Assembly (NCBI GenBank): GCA_004431415.1
Contig: QPMI01000010.1
Span: forward strand, 496,001-560,000
Direction of reading: 5' to 3'
Source of the DNA: Cyanophora paradoxa
Lineage: Eukaryota; Glaucocystophyceae; Cyanophorales; Cyanophoraceae
DNA length: 64,000 nucleotides
Shown here: positions 22,200 through 33,457 of the stretch, piece after piece
How the letters are laid out: every line of letters starts with the position of its first letter
Position numbering within the stretch: the stretch's first letter is position 1
Position numbers and translations under genes: made by a program
Notes under the pieces: generated by a model
What the model was told of the DNA's origin: nothing
Seen by the model: only the letters and a program-made list of their open reading frames with translations
Database searches by the model: none

Positions 22200-23967
22200 C
22201 TAATGAGCGTCCTTAAGCTTAAGCGCTCGCTGCGTCCCGGCCAGAGGCAAGGTCGCGCGCACATCGAACATGTCGAGGACCTCCCTCGCCTGGACGGGCG
22301 GCGCCGCGCCGTTCTTGATGCACTCGGCCAGCCGGTACAGGATCGCGGTCTCCAGCGGGTAGCCCGTCTCCTCGTCCGGCTTTCGCCGCCGCGTCTCGGC
22401 GCCCAGCGTGTAGAGGCCCGTCCCGCCCCGCACGGAGGCCCGTTGCTGCAGGGAGATCAGCAGCAGCTTGCGATTGCGGGCGCGGCGCGGGGAGCAGCGT
22501 CTCACCGAGGAGCTCTTGGAGTGGACGTGAGCTATAGAGTGCGAGGCGCGCATCTCGTTACGGGGGCGGCCGCGCGGCCTGGGCAGGATGGGCACGTCCG
22601 AGGAAATCTGGCGCATGGAGGATCAGCCTAAGGGAAGGGAAAAGCGGAGCACGGGCGAGGACAGGGAACGCTGGTGCGTACGGCGGGAATGGGGCGGAAC
22701 TGGGGCCCGTCGGCGCGGCTGCGGGCGATGGCCCGGGGGCTCCTCACGCCGTCGAGGGGCGCCGGGAGGGCGGGGTCGGGGTCGGGCTGGATGGGCTTGG
22801 GGTGGTACGTGTTGGCGGGCGGGCCGAGCTGGGGCACGAAGGGGTCGCCCCCGTCCGGCCCGAAGAGCGGAGTGTACGCGCGGGTCGCGGCGGCGGCCGC
22901 GGCCGCCGACCCGGCGGCCTCTCCGCCCCCGAAGACCTTCCCGTAGAGATCCGCGAGCAGCGTGCAGTACCTAAGCGGGGAGGGGGCGAGCCTGAGCGGG
23001 GCCCGGGGCGGGAGGCGCGCTTCAGACGCCGGCGCCGGGCGCACGAGTGAGAGTCGGCCGAGCGGGCCCAGGAGCCGGCGACCTGTTCGCGCGCGGCTTA
23101 GCGAGCGAGCGCTCCGGGCTAGGCCCGGGGTACGGAAGGGGGCCGGCGCGCACGTCAAAGAGAAAGTCGACGAAGGGGGCGCAGGGGAGGCCGGCCCCGC
23201 CCCGGGCCTCCTGCTCCCAGTCGTGCCTCGCGCCCGCCGCCGCGTCCTCGGGCGTGACGTCGGGCCGCAGCTCCGCTGTCATCTGAGGGCGCGGCGCCTC
23301 GCCGAGTCAGACAAGGCGTCTGGTGCCGCGGCTGCCCGGGACGGGCGCGCCTTCGAATGCATCGAAGCGAAAGCATCGAAGGCGATTTTCGCGCCGGACA
23401 CGTCCTTGGGAAGCGCGCGCCACCACTGCGGGGCAGGATCGCGGGCGCGGGGCGGGCGCGGGGCGGCGCGGGGCGCCGCCACACACCATGTCGACGATTG
23501 CGTGGATGGCGGGATCCGCGAAGAGCTTCCGGTGCGCCGCGCGCCGCCGCTCCACCGCGTGGGCCTCGCCGAGGAACAGGCGGTCCGCCTCAACCAGCAC
23601 CATGCTCCGCACGGCGGCCGCCACCGCTGCGGAAAGCGTCAAGGGCGGGCAGGCGCGCGCGGGGGGCGCTCGGCTGCCGCGCACTTGTGATATCACAGGT
23701 GATGAAAGCGCGCAGGCGGCGCTTGGCCTCCTCGGGCGTGAAGGCGCTCCGCCCGCCGGCATCGGCGAGGAAAGGACGAATGGCCCGTACGAGGTCGTCC
23801 GGGCGCTGCCGCTGCATGAAATCGAGCACAGCTGCGCGCATCTCCTGCCTCTTTGCGATATCGGGCTCCAGGTAGTCGAAGTTGACCCATGCGGCCAGAA
23901 AAGCACCCAGCCGCGAGTAAGGGCTGTTGCGCAAGGAGAACCGTGCCGCTTCCACACTCTGCGGCAT
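22200..23967 (-). CDS. Unknown multi-exon host gene
   Basis: The start at 23967 gives MPQSVEAARFSLRNSPYSRL, then AAWVNFDYLEPDIAKRQEMR and DDLVRAIRPFLADAGG. Later exons include DRLFLGEAHAVERRRAAHRK (about 23490-23640), WWRALPKDVSGAKIAFDAF (about 23290-23440), MTAELRPDVTPEDAAAGARH with FVDFLFD (23150-23282), YTPLFGPDGGDPFVPQLG (22690-22970), ISSDVPILPRPRGRP, and LISLQQRASVRGGTGLYTLG continuing to a stop at 22200. The composition is that of a real soluble protein, partly helical at the N-terminus and Pro-rich in the middle. I do not recognise the family. It diverges from CNOT3, with about 260 bases between the starts. Exon borders are estimated from GTGCG/GTACG donors and CGCAG acceptors. Confidence 0.6.
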
Positions 23968-24224
23968 CTTACCCTTAGCTACAGCTCCTTCGGCCAGAGC
24001 CTTAGCTACAGCTCCTGCGGCCTGCCCAGACTAGCTAAAGTTCCTGAGACCCGGGCCGGCTGCCGCGGCTGGGGATGCGCTTCTGCTGACGGCCTGTTAT
24101 GAGCTTTGGGCGCTTTGCCTTGGGGTTTCAGACTCGCTGTGAGCTTTGGGCAGCAAGCGTCGTACCCGGGTCGCAGTCGCAGCCGTACCCAGGAGGCCGA
24201 CCCGCGGGTGGTGCCGCGGGCACG

Positions 24225-27200
24225 ATGTCGGCACAGAAGTGCGTCGTCGGCATTCCCGTCACACTGCTCCGTCACATTCGAAGCTGATTGTCCGCTTGCC
24301 GCGCAGGAAGCTGCAAGGCAAGTCGTGAACTCCAGTGCAGCGGATGCTGACGCTAACGAGCTTCGCGCAGGCGAGATCGATCGCACGCTAAAGCTAATCC
24401 AGGAAGGCATTGGCGAATTCGATGAAATATGGGAGAAGGTCCACAGTGCCCAGAACGCGAACCAGAAGGAGAAGTACGAGGCGGATCTGAAGAAGCAGAT
24501 CAAGAAGCTTCAGCGGTCTGCTGTCCTCCATGGCTCAAACGCTACGGCGCCGTCATTCGCGTCGCGCAGGTACCGTGACCAGATCAAGTCATGGCTGACA
24601 AGCAATGACATCAAGGACAAGCGACCGCTCATCGATGCCCGCAAGGCCATCGAGGCGGTGCGGCGGCTTGCATGCATGGGCGCGCCATTGCTTAGCTGAC
24701 CGCCGCTCCCAGGAAATGGAGCGCTTCAAGGTTTGCGAAAAGGAGACAAAGACCAAGGCGTACTCGAAGGAGGGCCTGGGCCAGAAGGACAAGGTTGATC
24801 CCCAGGCGAAGGCGAAACAGGAAGTCTGCGCATCGCCGGACCCAGGGCCCCATCGCCTTGCTGACGCGTGTCCGCACGTTCGCAGGTACGACAATGGATC
24901 GGTGACTGTCTAGATACGTTGCAGACCCAGATCGATTCGTTCGAGGCGGACCTGGAGGCGATGCGGACGAAGAAGAGCAAGTCCGCGGGCGATAAGGCGA
25001 AGTGCGATGCGCTGGAAAGGTGCAGCGAAAGGCATAAACACCATCAAAGAAAGCTGGAACAGATATTGCGGCTTATGGAAAACGACTCGCTATCGCCCGA
25101 CAAGGTCCACCGCCACTGGGCCCCTTCCTATCTCGGACCTGGGCTCACGCCGCGCCTTCCTCGCAGATCAACGAAGTAAGAGACGGCATACAATACTATC
25201 TCGACAGCAATCAGGCGCGCTCGCGAATCGCTTGCGTCCGCGCCGCCGCCGCTCACTTTGAAATCAGGAGGCGGACTTCGTCGAGGACGAGGAGTTGTAC
25301 GAGGGGCTCAAGCTTGACGAGTTCGGCGTGGGAGACCAAAGCGGATCCGAAGACAACAGCGACATCGAGAGCGATCTGAAGGGTGCGCGGCCGTCGCTGG
25401 GGCGTCGATGTCCTGTTGCGGGCGAGCCGACGCCGTGAGCAGACGACACGAGGAGCGAACAGTCCGGAGCGACCGCTGGAAAGAAGGAGTCGGCGCCCGA
25501 ACCGCCGAAGCCAAAGCCTGTTCCAGTTCCCGAACCGCCGAAGGTGCCCGCTGCCCCGCCGCGCCGCCCGGCTCGGCCCTGAGCCAGACGGCCGCAGCCG
25601 GCGTCCGTTCTCGCGACCCCGGCGGCAAGGCCAGCAGCGGCAGCGAAACCGGCACCAGCACCGGCGGCACCGGCGGCGCGGGCGGCGGTGGCGCCCGCAG
25701 CCGCCCCGGCGGCGGCAGCGGCGGCGGCAAGAAAAGCGGAAGTACACGAACCGCCCAAACCGCCGCTCGCGGCAATGGCAGGAAAGCCTGGCGCTCCCAC
25801 GGCGGCGGCGGTCGTTGCGCAAGCGAGGGGCCGAGCGGCCAGCCGCTTACCGCGGCCGAGGTCGCGCGCGGCCTCGCGAGCGGCTCCCAGCCGAAGGCGC
25901 CCACTGCGGCGGCGGCCGTCATGGCGGGGCCCCGGCGCAGGCTCCGCCCCCTCCGGCGCACCCTCCCCAGCCCTCCCCCACCGCGGCCGCGCACGCAGCC
26001 GAGCAGGCGTCTGCCGCGGCAGCGGCGGCAGCAGCGCAGCAGGCGGCGCAGCACGCAGCAGCAGCGCAGCAGGCGGCCGCCGCGCAGCAAGCGGCGCAAC
26101 AGGCGGCGGCCGCGCAGGCGGCCCAGCAGCAGGCGGCGGCGGCGGCAGCAGCGGCGGCGGCGGCGCAGCAGGCGGCCGCTGCCGCGGCGGCCATTCAGGG
26201 CCCTTCCTCTTCCGACCTCTTCAAGTCTTCCCCGCAGGCGAGCGAAGAAGCGATGCTGCTCCGGGCCGCAAGCGAGGCTGCCCTCGACGAATCCCCCCTG
26301 GTCCGCCTCTACCCCTCCTCCCTTCCACCCCCCCCCCTCACCGTCCCTCCCTCAGGACGCCTTTGCCACGGGCTCCGTCCTGGGCGCCCTCGAAGACCTC
26401 GCCTCCGCCGGCCCCGACATCCACGCCCAGCGTGCGTACCCCCCTCTTCCTCCCTCCCCAAAAGCCTTTTCCCCGTTTCCATTCTTTCCTTCCTCCGTCT
26501 CCTCCTCCTTGCGTTCCGGTGATGCCTTGTTCTCTACCTTCGCGAACCGAGCGATTCATGATGGATACTTATTACTGGTGCTCCGCGCACCCTGAGGAAC
26601 GCCGATATTTTCTCTTTCTTTCGAAACTTAGCTTCCTCTTCCGTGGCCGGTGATGCCCAATATAATCTTTGAGACCTGAACTTATGTTGACAAACTCGGC
26701 GCCTAGCACGCGCCCTGACGGCCTACGTCCCCTTGCCCGTTTTTTATTTCTCGCTCCACTTCAGCGCCTATTTCTCGCTCCACTTCCAGCGCCCACTGAT
26801 GCCCAATATAATCTTTGAGACCTGAACTCTCTGTTGACAAACTCGGCGCCTAGCACGCGCCCTGAGGGCCCATCTCCACTTCCCCGTTTATCACCCCTTT
26901 TCGCTTCTTTTCGCGCTCATAATCCTCAAGAGCCCCCTGATGCCCAATATAATCTTTGAGACCTGAACTCTCTGTTGACAAACCTGGCGCCTAGCACGCG
27001 CCCTGAGGGCTCTACCCGCCCCCCTCTGCCCCCTACTGCCGCCCTCCCTCCCCGCCCGCCCCGCGCCGCTGACCGCCTCGATTGGGCTTCTTCCTTTCGC
27101 CGCAGTCCTCGCTGGAGACCACTCCGCCCGCCTCGCCGCCCTCGAAACTTCGTACCGTATGATCCCCGAGCCCGCCGACTCCGAACGGTGCCCGTTTTTC

Positions 27201-27750
27201 TTCCTTCTTCCTTTCCGTGGAGAGGGGTTTCGGATCGAATGTCTCCGGCGCCGCAGCCCGAAGGTGTACGTCCCAAGGAACCCCTGCGCCGTCCCGGCCT
27301 CCTTCCCCCAGATGCCCCTACCCCTCTTCGAGGAGGGCGCCACCTTCGAGCGGCTGGACACGGACACGCTCTTCTTCGTCTTCTACTACCAGCAGGGCTC
27401 CCTCCAGCAGTACCTCGCCGCCCGCGAGCTCAAGAAGCAGTCCTGGCGCTACCACAAGAAGTACCTCACCTGGTTCCAGCGGCACGAGGAGCCCAAGCTC
27501 ACCACCGACGAGTACGAGCAGGCGCGCCGCCTTCTTTCGAGTACCCCCTCGGGACTCTCCCCCTTCCCTTATTTCTTCGTTCGCAGGGCACGTACGTGTA
27601 CTTCGACTACGAGACCGGCTGGTGCCAGCGGATCAAGGTGCCCCCCGCTTCTCGTTTCAAAAACCCGCTTCCACCCTTACGCCGTTCCCCCCACCTCAGT
27701 CCGAATTCACTTTCGAGTACGGGTACCTGGAAGATCTCGAGCTGCTCTGA
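24225..27750 (+). CDS. CNOT3: CCR4-NOT complex subunit 3 (NOT3)
   Basis: NOT3 is a scaffold of the CCR4-NOT deadenylase, which shortens mRNA poly(A) tails. Spliced in phase, the N-terminus reads [16 protein letters not shown], then [16 protein letters not shown] and [20 protein letters not shown], then [20 protein letters not shown], the conserved Not3 coiled-coil domain. The middle (about 25430-26220) is Pro/Ala/Gln low complexity. The C-terminal NOT box is unmistakable: [67 protein letters not shown] and [14 protein letters not shown]. Exon 1 is only 14 coding bases and exon 2 is an 11-base microexon (24307-24317) followed by a GC donor. The intron after YLDSNQ (about 25211) also begins GC. 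Neighbouring genes are unrelated housekeeping genes. Confidence 0.95.
26651..27008. repeat. Three copies of a 70-75 base element inside a CNOT3 intron
   Basis: TGATGCCCAATATAATCTTTGAGACCTGAACT..TGTTGACAAAC and the trailing CGGCGCCTAGCACGCGCCCTGA recur at 26651-26725, 26798-26870 and 26938-27008, all in the same orientation. The core is moderately AT-rich in a GC-rich intron and is strongly conserved between copies. Confidence 0.9.
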
Positions 27751-28201
27751 GGGGCCCCTCCAGGGCCCCTCCCCTCAGCCCGTGCCGCGTTCCTTCCCGC
27801 CGCGGCGCTCCCCTTCCCTTCGTCTCCTTTCGGCCTGTAGGTCAGCGCGACTGTATTCATGTTCCCAATCGCATTGAACCTCCGAAACGCGCGCTTGCAC
27901 GTGTGCCACGGTTCATATCTCGCTTTGCACATGTATGTGTAGCCTCCACCGACCAGACCGAAATGAGGGGGCGAGTGGGCTGGGCCAGCGTTGAAAAAGT
28001 TCGAGCGACTGCATTGTTACCGAGATACGGAAGTACGGAAACCTAGGGATCACTATCTTACAGCGGGCAAGGGACGGGACCGGAAGTTCGAAAAACGGGC
28101 GGAAGGGAAGGAGGAGGGAGGGCGGGCGGCGGGGGGCGGACGAGGGGAGGACGGGGCGGAGGGAAGGAGGCGGCGGGGTCCGGGGGCTGCAGCTAAGCTC
28201 G
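27751..28201. other. Convergent intergenic region
   Basis: 3' flanks of CNOT3 (plus) and enkurin (minus). No gene seen. G/A-rich purine tract at 28070-28180. Confidence 0.5.
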
Positions 28202-29132
28202 TTAGTCGTCGGCGACGACGACGACCTCCTTGGACATCCTTTGGATGTCCTTCTCGATGTTCGCGAGCTCCGCCTCGAGGTCCTCCTTCCGCTTCTTCTT
28301 GCTCACCGTGTCGAGGACGACGGGCAGCGTCTGGAACTGCCTGTTGAGGACCTCCCACCGCTGCTTCAGGCCCGAGAGGACCTCGCGCTTCTCGTCCTCG
28401 GCGAGCACGCGGAACCGCGGCTGGCCGGCCCGCTCGTGTGCGTCCTGCACGTTGCGGATGTACTCGTACTCCTCCGCTATCTGCGTCTTCACCTTCTCCA
28501 GGTACTGCGGCACTGCGAGGTGTGTCAGGCGGGCCGCGCAGAGCCGAGGCGCGCGAGCAGGCGCGGGCGGACCCTTGCCGTAATCCGGCTTCTTCGTGTA
28601 ATCCAAGGGCTCCGGCTTCCGCTTGGGCACTGCGCGCCGGAGCGTCAGGTCCCAGTTTAGCTTCCGGACTGGGCCGTTGGCCGTGCGGCCCGGCGCACCC
28701 ATGAGGATGTTCTCTACTGCGTTAGCGGTGATGAAATTCTTCTCGCTCTTCAGATTCATGATCGGCTTCTCCTCCTTCCTGGGCACCGACGGCTTCTTCT
28801 CCTCTGTCCTCATGAAGGGCTTGGCTGCGCGGCGCAGGTGTTCGGTCAGCACGAAGATCGGAAGGAGTAGCTTAGCTAGTGTGGCGCGTGGACGGCTAGG
28901 ACAGGGCGGGGCCGCGCTCACGCTCAGGCAGGACGCCCTTGGTCTTCTCGCCGGCCCGGACGAACGCCTTCGGGTCAGGCTTGCCCACAGGCCTGCCCAT
29001 CGTCGCTGCGGGCTTCTTCTGCTTGGCCGCCTCCGGCAGCTCGGGCGGATGCATGCTCTTGTACTGTGGTGGCTTCATGCGCGGCGCCTCCTGCATCGGG
29101 ATAAGGTTGAAGATGCTCTCGCCCGTCTCCAT
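28202..29132 (-). CDS. ENKUR: Enkurin (flagellar calmodulin-binding protein)
   Basis: The start METGESIFNLIP is typical of enkurin N-termini, followed by KSMHPPELPEAAKQKKPAAT and MGRPVGKPDPKAFVRAGEKT. After an intron near 28870-28910 comes NLKSEKNFITANAVENILMG, then DYTKKPDYGKG, a second short intron, and VPQYLEKVKTQIAEEYEYI. The C-terminal enkurin domain ends LKQRWEVLNRQFQTLPVVLD, KKKRKEDLEAELANIEKDIQ and a stop at 28202. Enkurins are inner-junction proteins of ciliary and flagellar doublet microtubules that bind calmodulin and interact with TRPC channels in animals. Its presence implies that the host makes motile flagella. Confidence 0.92.
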
Positions 29133-29261
29133 GTTGTGCTGCTGTGGTTCTGCTGCTCTTGATGCCTAGCTTCGCTCGGCGGTCGTGCTCTGTATTTGGT
29201 CTGGGTCTCGGTTGTGTACCCAGGGCGGGTCCTTCAACGTGTACCCCGGCGCCGCAGCAAA

Positions 29262-32200
29262 ATGTCGATCCTCGACAAGCACGAGCTGGTTCTGATCCTG
29301 GACTTCGGATCGCAGTACACGCACCTCATTGCACGGAGAGTTCGTGAGCTCAACGTTTTCTGCGAGCTCGTCGCGTGCAATGTCCCCGTCGAAACGATCA
29401 AGGCGAAGAAGCCGAAGGCGATCATCCTCTCCGGAGGCCCTAGCTCAGTGTGCGTACGCAGCCCGCGCGGCTCCTGGCAGCACACCGGCGCAAGAGCTGG
29501 GCCCCGATCGCGCGCCGCTAGCGGATAGTCAGCAGGGCGGGGCCGCAGCCACGACGCCACCCTGACTTGCGCTGACCCGGTTATTGCGTGGCAGGTACGA
29601 GAAGGACGCGCCCCATGCGCCCGCTGAGTTGTGGGAGCTGGACCTGCCAATGCTCGGGATCTGCTACGGCATGCAGGAGATGTGCCGCTCGCACGGCGGC
29701 ACGGTCACTGCTGGAGACAAGCGCGAGTTCGGTCGCGCCGAGCTGAAGATCAACAAGGCTAACCCGCTCTTCGAGGGGCTGCCCGGTCCGTCCCGTCCTC
29801 GTCCCCGCCCCGCCACGGGCCCCTGCGCGCGGGGCGCAAGAGCGGCCGGCCGCACCTCGCGCCTTCGATCGCACGCCGTCCCTTCCGCTCACGCGCGCTG
29901 CCGCAGCGAGCGTGGAGGTGTGGATGAGCCACGGCGACAAGGTCACTGCGCTGCCCCCGGGCTTCGAGGACGTCGCGCACAGCGACAACTCGGAGCACGC
30001 GGCCGTCGGCCACAAGGAGAAGCGCATGTACGGAATCCAGGTACCCGCCCCGCCGCCGCCGCCGCACCCACCGCCCGCGCGCGCCGCCAGCGCCTCACGC
30101 CGGGCGCCGCCAGTTCCACCCCGAGGTGACGCACACGCCCCTGGGGAAGGAGATCCTGAAGAACTTCGTTCGCGGCATTGCGGGCCTCAAGGGTACGCCC
30201 TTACGCCTCCCCCCCCCCCTTCCCCCCGTCTCCTTCTCCTTCGCCGAGCGCGCCCCGTACCCCCAGGCGACTGGTCCATGGGGTCCTACATCGACGAGGC
30301 GATCCAGACGATCCGCGATCAGGTGCCGGAGGGCTCGAAGAAGCCGTACCCCCTTCGCTTGAACGTACCCCCCGGCCAGGTGGGGGAGAAGGGCCGGGTG
30401 ATCGGGGCGGTCTCGGGCGGCGTGGACTCGTCCGTCGCGGCCGTCCTCATGAACCGCGCCATCGGCGACCGGTGCGCGGCGCCTCCCGAGCGGGGCCGGG
30501 CGTAGTGTTGCTGTCCTAGCTCCTCGCCATTCCCGGCTCCTAGAGCTTCAGCGCTCGATCCTTAGATGCCGGCGTTCCCAGCCGTTCAGCGGCCGCCGCG
30601 TCCGCCGCGGGCGGGCGGGCGGGCGGGCAGCCGGGCGGGCGGAGAGCGTCCAGAGTGGCCGGGGCTAGCTAGCGCCGGGGGCGGCTCAGCGTCCTCCGGT
30701 CCTCGCACCCCGTCCGATGCGGATTCGACCCCGCGCGCGCGCGCAGCTTCCACGCGTTCCTCATCGACAGCGGCACGCTGCGCCTGAACGAGGCGGACGA
30801 GGCGCTCCCCCCCCCCCCCCCTCCCCGCCGCCCCGCCTAACTCCTACTCAGGTGGTGAAGCGGCTGCGGGACCGGATGGGCATCCACCTGACGGTCGTCG
30901 ACGCCGCCGACCTCTTCCTCGACCGCCTCAAGGGTGCGCTGTTGAAGGCTTCACGGCCCGCCCCGCCTTGCCCCCGTGCCGCGCAGCTCTAGCGTCCTCC
31001 TTCCTCCTCCTATGGCTGTACAGCCCGCCCTAGCCTAGCCTCCAAGCCCCGCCTCTTTCGGCTCCCTCCGGTCCCTCTTGCCCCCCCCCCCCCCCCCTTC
31101 CCCCCCCCTCCCCCCGATTCCGGGTGCCCCCCTCCTTTCTTCCTCGCGTTGACCCCCGCTTTCTTTTTCGCCGCAGGCGTGGAGGACCCCGAGAAGAAGC
31201 GGAAGATCATCGGCAACACGTTCATCGACGTGTTCGAGGCGCGGCTGTACCCCTCCTCCGCCACCACCCGTCTTTACCCCGAAAAGCTGAGCCGCGTACC
31301 CCCGCAGGTTGAGGCGAAGAAGCTCGGCAAGGTGGACTTCTTGCTGCAGGGCACGCTGTACCCCGACGTGATTGAATCGATCTCGTACAAGGCCCGCCCT
31401 CCCCTTTCCCCCTCGATCCAAACCGGTCGGGCTCGCTAAACTCCTCCTCACTCTCGTCCGCCCCCAGGGCCCATCGGTCGTGATCAAGAGCCACCACAAC
31501 GTCGGGGGGCTACCAGAGAAGATGAACCTGAAGCTCATCGAGCCCCTGAGGGAGCTTTTCAAGGTGCGGGGGGTACGGCGGGGCCGGCCGAGGCTCGCGG
31601 CTGACGCGTCGGGGCGGGGGGGTACAGGACGAGGTCCGGACGCTGGGTCTCAAGCTCGGGATCGACGAGGACTCGGTTTTCCGGCACCCCTTCCCCGGCC
31701 CGGGCCTGGCCATCCGGTAAGCGCGGCCCCGCCGCCCCCTCGTCCGGCGGCACGGCGCGGCGCGGCGCGGCTCACGCGCCCCCCGCAGCGTCATCAGCGA
31801 CGTGTCCAAGCCGCAGCTCGACATCCTCCGCCAGGCAGGCGTACCCCCCGCGAGCTTCTTCCCCCCCCCCCTGAGCCCGGTTTGGGGTAGGCCGACGCGA
31901 TCTGGCTCGAGGAGATCCGGAAGGCGGGTCTCTACCGCCAGATCGGCCAGGCGCGTACCCCCCAACCCCGCCCGCCGCCGCGCCCCTGCCGCCCCTCGTT
32001 TATTCTCGCCGCAGGCGTTCGCCGTCCTTCTGCCGGTGAAGAGCGTCGGCGTGATGGGCGACTGCCGCACCTACGAGCAGGCGCACCCGGCCCTCGTACC
32101 CCCCCGTGCACTTTAAGCTCTTAACCCCGTACCCCCCGCAGGTCGTCGCCCTGCGGGCAGTCTCCACGACGGACTTCATGACGGCCGACTGGTGCGCCCG

Positions 32201-32441
32201 CCGCGCCCGCAGTGCCTGCATCCGTACCCCCTCGCTAAGCAGGGGGTACAGGTTCCCCATGCCAACGGAGGTGCTCCAGCGTGCGTCGAACCGCATCATC
32301 AACGAGGTCCGTGGCGTCAACCGGGTACGCCTGTGGACTTCGCTCGCACCCCTCCCTCTCCGTCCCCCGACCTTGTCGTACCCGCCGCAGGTCTGCTACG
32401 ACATTAGCTCGAAGCCTCCTGCGACGATTGAGTGGGAATGA
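29262..32441 (+). CDS. GMPS: GMP synthetase (glutamine-hydrolysing)
   Basis: It converts XMP to GMP with glutamine and ATP. About 18 short exons join to a full enzyme. [20 protein letters not shown] and ILSGGPSSV are followed by the class I amidotransferase nucleophile in [11 protein letters not shown], and by [15 protein letters not shown] with the catalytic His and Glu. The ATP-pyrophosphatase loop is [17 protein letters not shown]. The synthetase and dimerisation part includes [62 protein letters not shown] and PPATIEWE before the stop. Introns are 40-250 bases, begin GTACG/GTACC or GTGCG and end CGCAG; many contain long C runs. A CGCAG just before the ATG suggests a 5' UTR intron. It is the last host gene before the viral element. 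Confidence 0.96.
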
Positions 32442-33457
32442 GTGCGGGGCTGGAACTTTGAATTCGAAGCTGGAGCCTCGGACGCCCTATGGCCCTATGG
32501 CGCCCAATCGCAACGTCGACCCGTTTTAATCCGATGACCAGCCATGCGGTTTCCGCATTCGTTGCGAACTTTTGGAATGCCCTCTAGCTCTAGATCTGCG
32601 GCCCGGCTGTTTCCTGTGCACCGGTAACATAATGCGAATGCTCATATTGTGATACCATGCATATGATATCGCCGAGTCGATCGATATCATGATCATCATC
32701 ATACCAAGATGGCGCGCGCTGCAGCTGCGCGGGCGCCCCGGCCAGGCGCAGGCGCGCGCGCGGCTGGCGCCGGCTATCGCGTGCATAAATGGCGCCGGCT
32801 GCCACGTCGACGGGTATACCATCATCAGAGCGTCGGGGACGCAGGGACCGCGGCAGGGTATACTAATTGGAAATCGTGACCGCGTGCGTGAATCCGTGCA
32901 CGGTGCACCGTGCACGTGCACGTGCACGTGCAAAACGCATTAATTTCATGCCGCATTAATAGTAAGGTTATGCTTTGTTTTTTTGGTGAATTACCGGCCA
33001 CAGGCCCACAGCCTCTAGTCTACTCCAGCACTGTGGCCCTGTGGGGGCGTATTATGCCGCGTATACAAGGTTACTAGTTATGCTGGAGAGTCAGTGGAGA
33101 CTCAGTGGAGCCTAGAGTGGAGTGCTGGGAGAGTATGCTGGAGAGCTAGAAATATTTAGTGGGCTGCATATTCATACTAGTAGTACTAAACATTTTTGGG
33201 CGATGTACGTATATACGTGGGCTCTTGCCAAAGGTCGAGCTCTCGAGCTTGCCCCTTCGCTGTCAATGCATTGTTAACCCTCGGAGGTTCGATGAGTCAC
33301 GCGTCATGGAGGTTTGGGTGTTATATTGCGATCAGGTACGCCCCGCACTAACAGGGGGGCTAGCACTAACCGACGCGGGGAGTAACAGCCGACGTACCCC
33401 CCGGGGGGCCTCCCGGCCTCTGACTACGCTCAGGCTCTAACTGAATGCTGTACCCCC
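32442..33457. other. Junction zone between host and viral element
   Basis: No gene supported. The stretch is less GC-rich than either side and holds GCACGTGCACGTGCACGTGC (about 32903-32930), ATATCATGATCATCATC palindromes, and a repeated TATGCTGGAGAG (33077 and 33134) amid TGGAG-rich sequence. The left end of the viral element must lie here or just after. I could not find a clear terminal repeat or target-site duplication, because the other end is outside the window. Confidence 0.5.

Noticed and set aside
25919..26194. Minus-strand Ala/Cys-only frame
   Set aside because: It is the antisense reading of the (GCG CAG)n Ala/Gln repeat in the CNOT3 linker.
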